From: Pontederia crassipes
Lineage: Eukaryota; Streptophyta; Magnoliopsida; Commelinales; Pontederiaceae
Reading direction: 5' to 3'
Assembly: GCA_030549335.1 (NCBI GenBank)
Contig: JAUKPH010000018.1
Span: 372,001 to 436,000 of the forward strand
DNA length: 64,000 nt
A program made the translations under genes and the position numbers. Shown here piece after piece: positions 59,697-64,000 of this stretch; position 1 is the stretch's first letter; each line of letters begins with the position of its first letter. A model generated the notes under the pieces. The model had not been told where the DNA came from and searched no databases. It worked only from the letters and a program-made list of their open reading frames with translations.

Positions 59697-61918
59697 ATGA
59701 TCGGTTCATTTCTTAGCAGAGCATTAATGTAAGCATTCTGAATGTATTACTATTTGTCAATTATACTGATTACATATGGATATTTGTCTAATTTGGGACT
59801 TCCAGACTGGTGCTTGGATATGCTTATCCAGCTTATGAGTGCTATAAGACTGTGGAACTGAACAAGCCGGATATTGTGCAGCTACGCTTTTGGTGTCAAT
59901 ATTGGTAGGTTCTGTCCTAATGATTAAGGCTGTAAAAAGTTTTCTTTGTGCCCTATAATGTAGTGTCTATAGAAAACTTAGTGCTGTATGTTTCTTTTTT
60001 CCTTTTTGCAGGATTTTAGTTGCATTATTGGCTGTATTTGAGAGGGTTGGGGATGCTTTGGTTTCATGGTATGATTCACTTCTAGCTTGTGTCAAGGAAA
60101 GTCTAAATTGGTTGATATCTTGTTCCCACGTGACTTTGGTAACAAATTCTTATTTTGTCATTTTAAGTATTTTGTTTCATTTGCCTCATGAAGGTTGCCA
60201 ATGTATGGTGAAGCGAAACTGGCATTCTATGTGTACCTGTGGTCTCCTAAAACAAGGGTATGCCACTTCTTCCTGCAATATACAATGCACCTCCCCTTTG
60301 TTTGCTGGTTTTCTAATTCATCCGATTGATTTCGATGTGCTCTTTAATGTAGTGACTAATCTATGTTGCTTTCGTTTCCCAGGGAACAACATATGTTTAT
60401 GAAACATTTTTCAGGCCATATATTGCAAAGCATGAGACAGAAATCGATAGTAACTTGCTTGTAATGAGAACACGAGCTGGGGATATGATGGTGTTAGGTT
60501 GGCAGAAGGCTGCGAGCTATTGCCAGACGAGATTCTTTGACATTCTGCAATATGTTGCTTCTCAGTCACAGGCTACTGTGCATCCTGTTCAGGTACTGAT
60601 TTACAAATAGGTTCGAGTTGCCTACTTATTATCCTACCTTGTGTTCCTGCTAGGAAAAGCTCAACATCTTTTCTTAGTCATTAAGATGTTTCTGCCTACT
60701 TGTGGCACGCATGTCTGAGTAGAAAGTGTCATATCTTTTGCCTGAAAAGGCATTGGCATGCAGATACTTACATTAGATGAATGATGACATCTTGGTTTTA
60801 CTGTATTGTTTCTGTTTGTCATAGATCAGGCTAAAGATTCTTTTTGTGATAGTAATAAAAACAACCATACTGAAGATAAATTCTTTACATTATGATTTCA
60901 ACATGTTGCGGACCCAAGTTCCTTTGAACCTTGAAATATCTCAATGATGATTAGAAACTGTAAGAAAGAGGCAGGAACAAGAAAATAAAACACAAGATAA
61001 GAAGACAAGGTGGACTTTTTCAATTGCATATAATTGTCACCATTGATTTGATTTTACATTAGCCGACCCCACCTAGTGGGATAAGGCTTTGTTGTTATTG
61101 TATTGATTTGATTTTACATCAGCCACTAGCAAACTTGAATTCAATGGCCTAAATCTGAATTTATCACTATTGTACTTCTAAATGCTAATTTCGAATGTAA
61201 CCTGAAGGTGTAGTTAATGATCAATTCGTGATTATACTGGTTACCCTCTCAGAAAAAGGGAAAAATTTGATTGCTGGTCATTATAATTGCAAAGTCATGT
61301 ATGCATACAGATTGCTTCTCTTTATGTACAACTCGATATTTTGCATGTCCTTCCTTCTCAAAAGTTATTTTTCTTGGATGTAAGACTTCTTTTTGGTCAA
61401 CAGCATCATCAGCCACAGCAACACATCAAGCTGAAAGGCATAAGGCACCTCCTCCAGCAACTGCTCCTGAACCTGCACCTGAGCAGGCACAACAGATTGT
61501 GCCTTTCACAGCGCCAGCTGCTGCTCATCGTGAAACTCATCAGTCGCAGAAACAAATGTCTTCTGCAGTGCCCACTGCCTCTAAACCTTCAGCATCTCAG
61601 CATCCTCAGCAAGCAGCCAGAGTGCTGCCTAATCTCATGAAAAGCCAACTGCAAGAACTATCTTCAGTTTCGGCTTCGTTATCCCCGCCGATCTCTCCAG
61701 CGAATTCACAGTCATCAAATTCAAATCCTAGCATTTCAGGGCCTCACCAATCGCCTAGAATTGTAGAGGATGTACAGGTGGACAAAGCCATTTGTGCAGA
61801 TACCAATGAGTCAAATGCAAAACCAAAGGAACCTGTCATTGACGAGGCAATCCGTGTAACACGTGCCAGGTTGCGCAGACGAGCTGATACTTCTCATGGT
61901 GCTCCTCCTGCTAGGTAG
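59697..61918 (+). CDS. HVA22-like protein (TB2/DP1/HVA22 family, reticulon-like ER shaping)
   Basis: Exons are 59697-59728, 59806-59904, 60012-60068, 60194-60257 and 60383-60592, plus a terminal exon ending at the TAG 61,916-61,918. The protein begins MIGSFLSRALI, then VLGYAYPAYECYKTVELNKP, 'IVQLRFWCQYWILVALLAVF', ERVGDALVSWLPMYGEAKLA, WSPKTRGTTYVYETFFRPYI and 'AGDMMVLGWQKAASYCQTRF'. This is the complete HVA22 domain with its paired hydrophobic hairpins, in the long subgroup (HVA22H/I-like). The C-terminal exon is Pro/Ala/Gln/Ser-rich and ends ARLRRRADTSHGAPPAR. The last acceptor is uncertain. The obvious CAG at 61,401-61,403 would put the tail out of frame, while AAG at 61,382-61,384 keeps it in frame, giving about 331 residues. 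Relatives shape tubular ER and some respond to abscisic acid or stress. Confidence 0.88.
61042..61119 (+). mobile_element. Ultra-short RTE-type LINE 3' end with target-site duplication
   Basis: About 42 bp (61,060-61,101) reads GACCCCACCTAGTGGGATAA then GGCTTTGTTGTTATTG, the same 3' tail seen inverted at 236-290. It is flanked by an 18 bp perfect direct repeat, ATTGATTTGATTTTACAT (61,042-61,059 and 61,102-61,119). This is a severely 5'-truncated insertion in the last intron of the HVA22-like gene. Confidence 0.85.
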
Positions 61919-62628
61919 GAAATGGTTCTGTTTAGATTTCCTTGTCATCTTTGTTAGATTATTGCTCTGAGCATGAGCTGGAGACTCAAACATCCTCCAT
62001 TGTATTAATATTTGTACAAGATGGATGGAACTGCATCACATCTTGAAGGTTAATAGTAACTTGTTGACTTACAGTAAACTAAAAAATGTCGTCCCCTGAT
62101 ATTACTCGCGGTGCTCCCTCTAATAAGTAGTAAATGATTATTGGTTTAAGGCTCCGTTAGGGATGGCTTTAGTGCACAACACTTCTATTGCTTTGGATCA
62201 AACTTGTTGTTTCTTCTTTCTGGGAAAGCTAAAAAATTGGTCAATTTTTGCTGTGGCTCACAGCAAATTGCCTGAAAAAGCTTCTTATTTAGGCATTTAA
62301 ATGCAGCTTAAACTTCCTTGCCAAGTAATCTTTGTCAGATTATTGCTATGAGCATTAGCTGGAGACTTGAAATGTCATCATGCCAGTTGTGAGTGTGTGC
62401 GTGTGTTTGTGTAAATCATGTCTAAAGCTTCTAGTGATTTGCCACAAACACTAATGCATATATATTCAACAGCAAGTGTTTATAGTTCGATCTTGTCGCA
62501 GGTAAATGATTATTCAAAATTGACTAATGTTGATGAAGATAGACAAAATTATCAAACTTCATAAAATGAGTGCAATCCTTCAGCTATAACAGTACCACGC
62601 ATGCTTGTTTAGCTCTTTATTTTTGTGC
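61919..62628. other. Convergent intergenic region with two 3' UTRs
   Basis: It lies between the stop of the HVA22-like gene (plus strand) and the stop of the plastid protein gene (minus strand). It should hold both 3' UTRs. No coding signal. Confidence 0.5.
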
Positions 62629-63186
62629 TTATGAGCCCTTGAACAGCGACGTCGGGGCCAAAGGAGGCGTGTCGAGCTGGTAAAGCCCTATGGAAGGGCC
62701 GACGAACCGGAACAGGATCCATCCACCGATGACGATGAAGATGGATGCGTAGGCGAACTTGTTCAGCCAGAAGAGGAGCCCCTTCTCCCCCACGTACAGC
62801 TCCATGGCCTTCTCCCCCAGAGTCATGTCCTCCCACTTCTTCGGCGGCGGCGGCGGCGGCCTCGCGCTGGCCTGCTCCAGCTTCTGCTGCTGCTTTGCCT
62901 GGTTCCTGGACCGAGCCCTGTACTTTATCTTCAGCTTGGTTGGTGGCGGCGGTGGGGCGCTCCTCGGCGTGGCCGTGGAGACGGTTGGGTCCTCCCTGTT
63001 ATCGCTGTTGTTGCTGTCGTCCCCGGCGGCCCCTCCATTGTTGATGGCTTGCAGAGGTTGAAGTCCCCGGACAGGGGGGATGCAGAGGGAAGGTGGCGGT
63101 CTTCGTCTTGCGAGGTGGGAGGAGGAGAAGGAGGAGGAGGAGGATTGGGGCAAGAAGAAGGAGGAGGGCAGCACTTTGGCGTCCAT
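62629..63186 (-). CDS. Predicted chloroplast single-pass membrane protein, function unknown
   Basis: A single-exon frame of 185 residues starts MDAKVLPSSFFLPQSSSSSF. The first about 50 residues are Ser/Arg/Pro-rich and almost free of acidic residues, as in a plastid transit peptide. A low-complexity Pro-rich linker follows (SAPPPPPTKLKIKYRARSRN, ARPPPPPPKKWEDM). Then comes a conserved-looking block, MTLGEKAMELYVGEKGLLFW, and a hydrophobic span 'FAYASIFIVIGGWILFRFVG' (about residues 143-162). The tail SIGLYQLDTPPLAPTSLFKG resembles uncharacterised plastid proteins of land plants. A membrane location in the plastid is inferred; no enzymatic motif is visible. Composition is GC-rich, in contrast to the flanks. 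The ATG chosen is the first in the frame. Confidence 0.78.
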   Translation of the reverse strand: MDAKVLPSSFFLPQSSSSSFSSSHLARRRPPPSLCIPPVRGLQPLQAINNGGAAGDDSNNSDNREDPTVSTATPRSAPPPPPTKLKIKYRARSRNQAKQQQKLEQASARPPPPPPKKWEDMTLGEKAMELYVGEKGLLFWLNKFAYASIFIVIGGWILFRFVGPSIGLYQLDTPPLAPTSLFKGS

Positions 63187-64000
63187 AATCTTCTGATGCA
63201 GTGTCGTGCTTCTCTTTGGTAGGATGTGGCGCTGGTTGCTTCTGTTCAGCGTTTCTTATCCTCCATGTCCATGGCCATATTTCTTGCTCAATATTTTATT
63301 TTATTCAATATCTGCGTTGGATGGGGTGATCATATCAATTTTTTACTCTCAAATTGCACAGAATTCTAATTTTATTTTTTATTCGAAATTAGTTTAATTC
63401 TACATATTATAATAATTTTTTAATTTTAAAACTTACTGTAAAAATTTAATTGGAGTGAAATTTTTGTCGCTAAATTTTCTATGAATTGGGTTTAGTAGTA
63501 GTTTCTGTGATTTAGGGTGAAGATGGTGAATCTTGAGTATTCTATCCCTCTTATTCTTGTATAGTAAAAAAAAGTTGTCTGTCAGGGTGAACATTATATT
63601 AGTGGAGAGTTATTTATTTTATTTTATTTATATCAGACTAATTTCTTCTATAATTGAAAAAAATGGATACGACTAAAGTTGTCTGTCAGGGTGAACGTCT
63701 AGAACATTTTTTATTTTATTTTCTTTATATCAGACTAATTTCTTCTATAATTGGAAAAAAAATGGATACGAATTACATTCCGGTCCGATCAATTGGATTT
63801 TGTTCGAATCTTTGGTGCATTATGGGTAAGTGCCTCAGCAGTGTTATTTTGTTTCATATTTTAATCAGTTATAATTTGGGATTTTTAAGACAAATTATCT
63901 ACTAGAAAATACACAAAAATATAATCATAGGATGGCAAGAAGATTTTGAATTTATCACAAAAATTGAAAAAAAAACTACTTTATTTATTAACACATTTTA
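63187..64000. other. AT-rich flank with a two-copy tandem duplication
   Basis: Upstream region of the plastid protein gene. A 104 bp unit (63,573-63,676) recurs at 63,677 to about 63,775, starting AGTTGTCTGTCAGGGTGAAC and containing ATCAGACTAATTTCTTCTAT. No gene was recognised. Confidence 0.75.

Overview
The window is nuclear DNA of a flowering plant. It has spliced genes with GT/AG introns, AT-rich intergenic DNA and dense nested transposable elements. No bacterial, organellar, rRNA, tRNA or CRISPR feature was seen. Strongly GC-rich first exons (the KDEL-receptor-like gene at 3.4-3.6 kb, the plastid protein at 62.6-63.2 kb) lean towards a monocot, but the species cannot be named from sequence alone.

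Left part (1-10.3 kb): the 5' half of an ERD2/KDEL-receptor-like gene on the minus strand, with a TRIM retroelement in intron 1 and an RTE-type LINE 3' end further downstream. Then a two-exon coiled-coil protein gene on the minus strand. From 10.3 to 21 kb the DNA is AT-rich, with three small terminal-inverted-repeat elements; two have diagnostic target duplications (9 bp Mutator-type, 8 bp hAT-type).

Middle part (20.9-46.7 kb): a stack of nested transposons. A degenerate L1-type LINE on the minus strand (about 20.94-31.98 kb) is split by a Mutator-like element carrying a broken DUF247 gene fragment (21.15-24.49 kb) and by a 3.1 kb LTR-like block (27.84-30.96 kb). It abuts a CACTA transposon whose 5' terminus is at 31,984. 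The GC-rich interior of the CACTA element is itself split by an unusual composite retroelement with palindromic ends (34,253-39,300) and by a complete Ty3/gypsy element with two about 0.9 kb LTRs (39,347-45,608), whose gag-pol is broken by stops and frameshifts.

Right part (46.7-64 kb): an apparently intact six-exon GH9 endoglucanase gene (47,634-50,577). Next comes a 3.3 kb Mutator-like element with a perfect 9 bp target duplication and a FAR1-like gene fragment (51,515-54,810), then AT-rich spacer. It ends with an HVA22-like gene (59,697-61,918, plus strand) convergent with a gene for a small predicted chloroplast membrane protein (62,629-63,186, minus strand).

The five host genes look functionally unrelated: ER retrieval, unknown coiled coil, cell-wall glucan hydrolysis, ER shaping and plastid membrane. 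The main interest is the order of transposon insertions and the gene fragments the Mutator-like elements carry.
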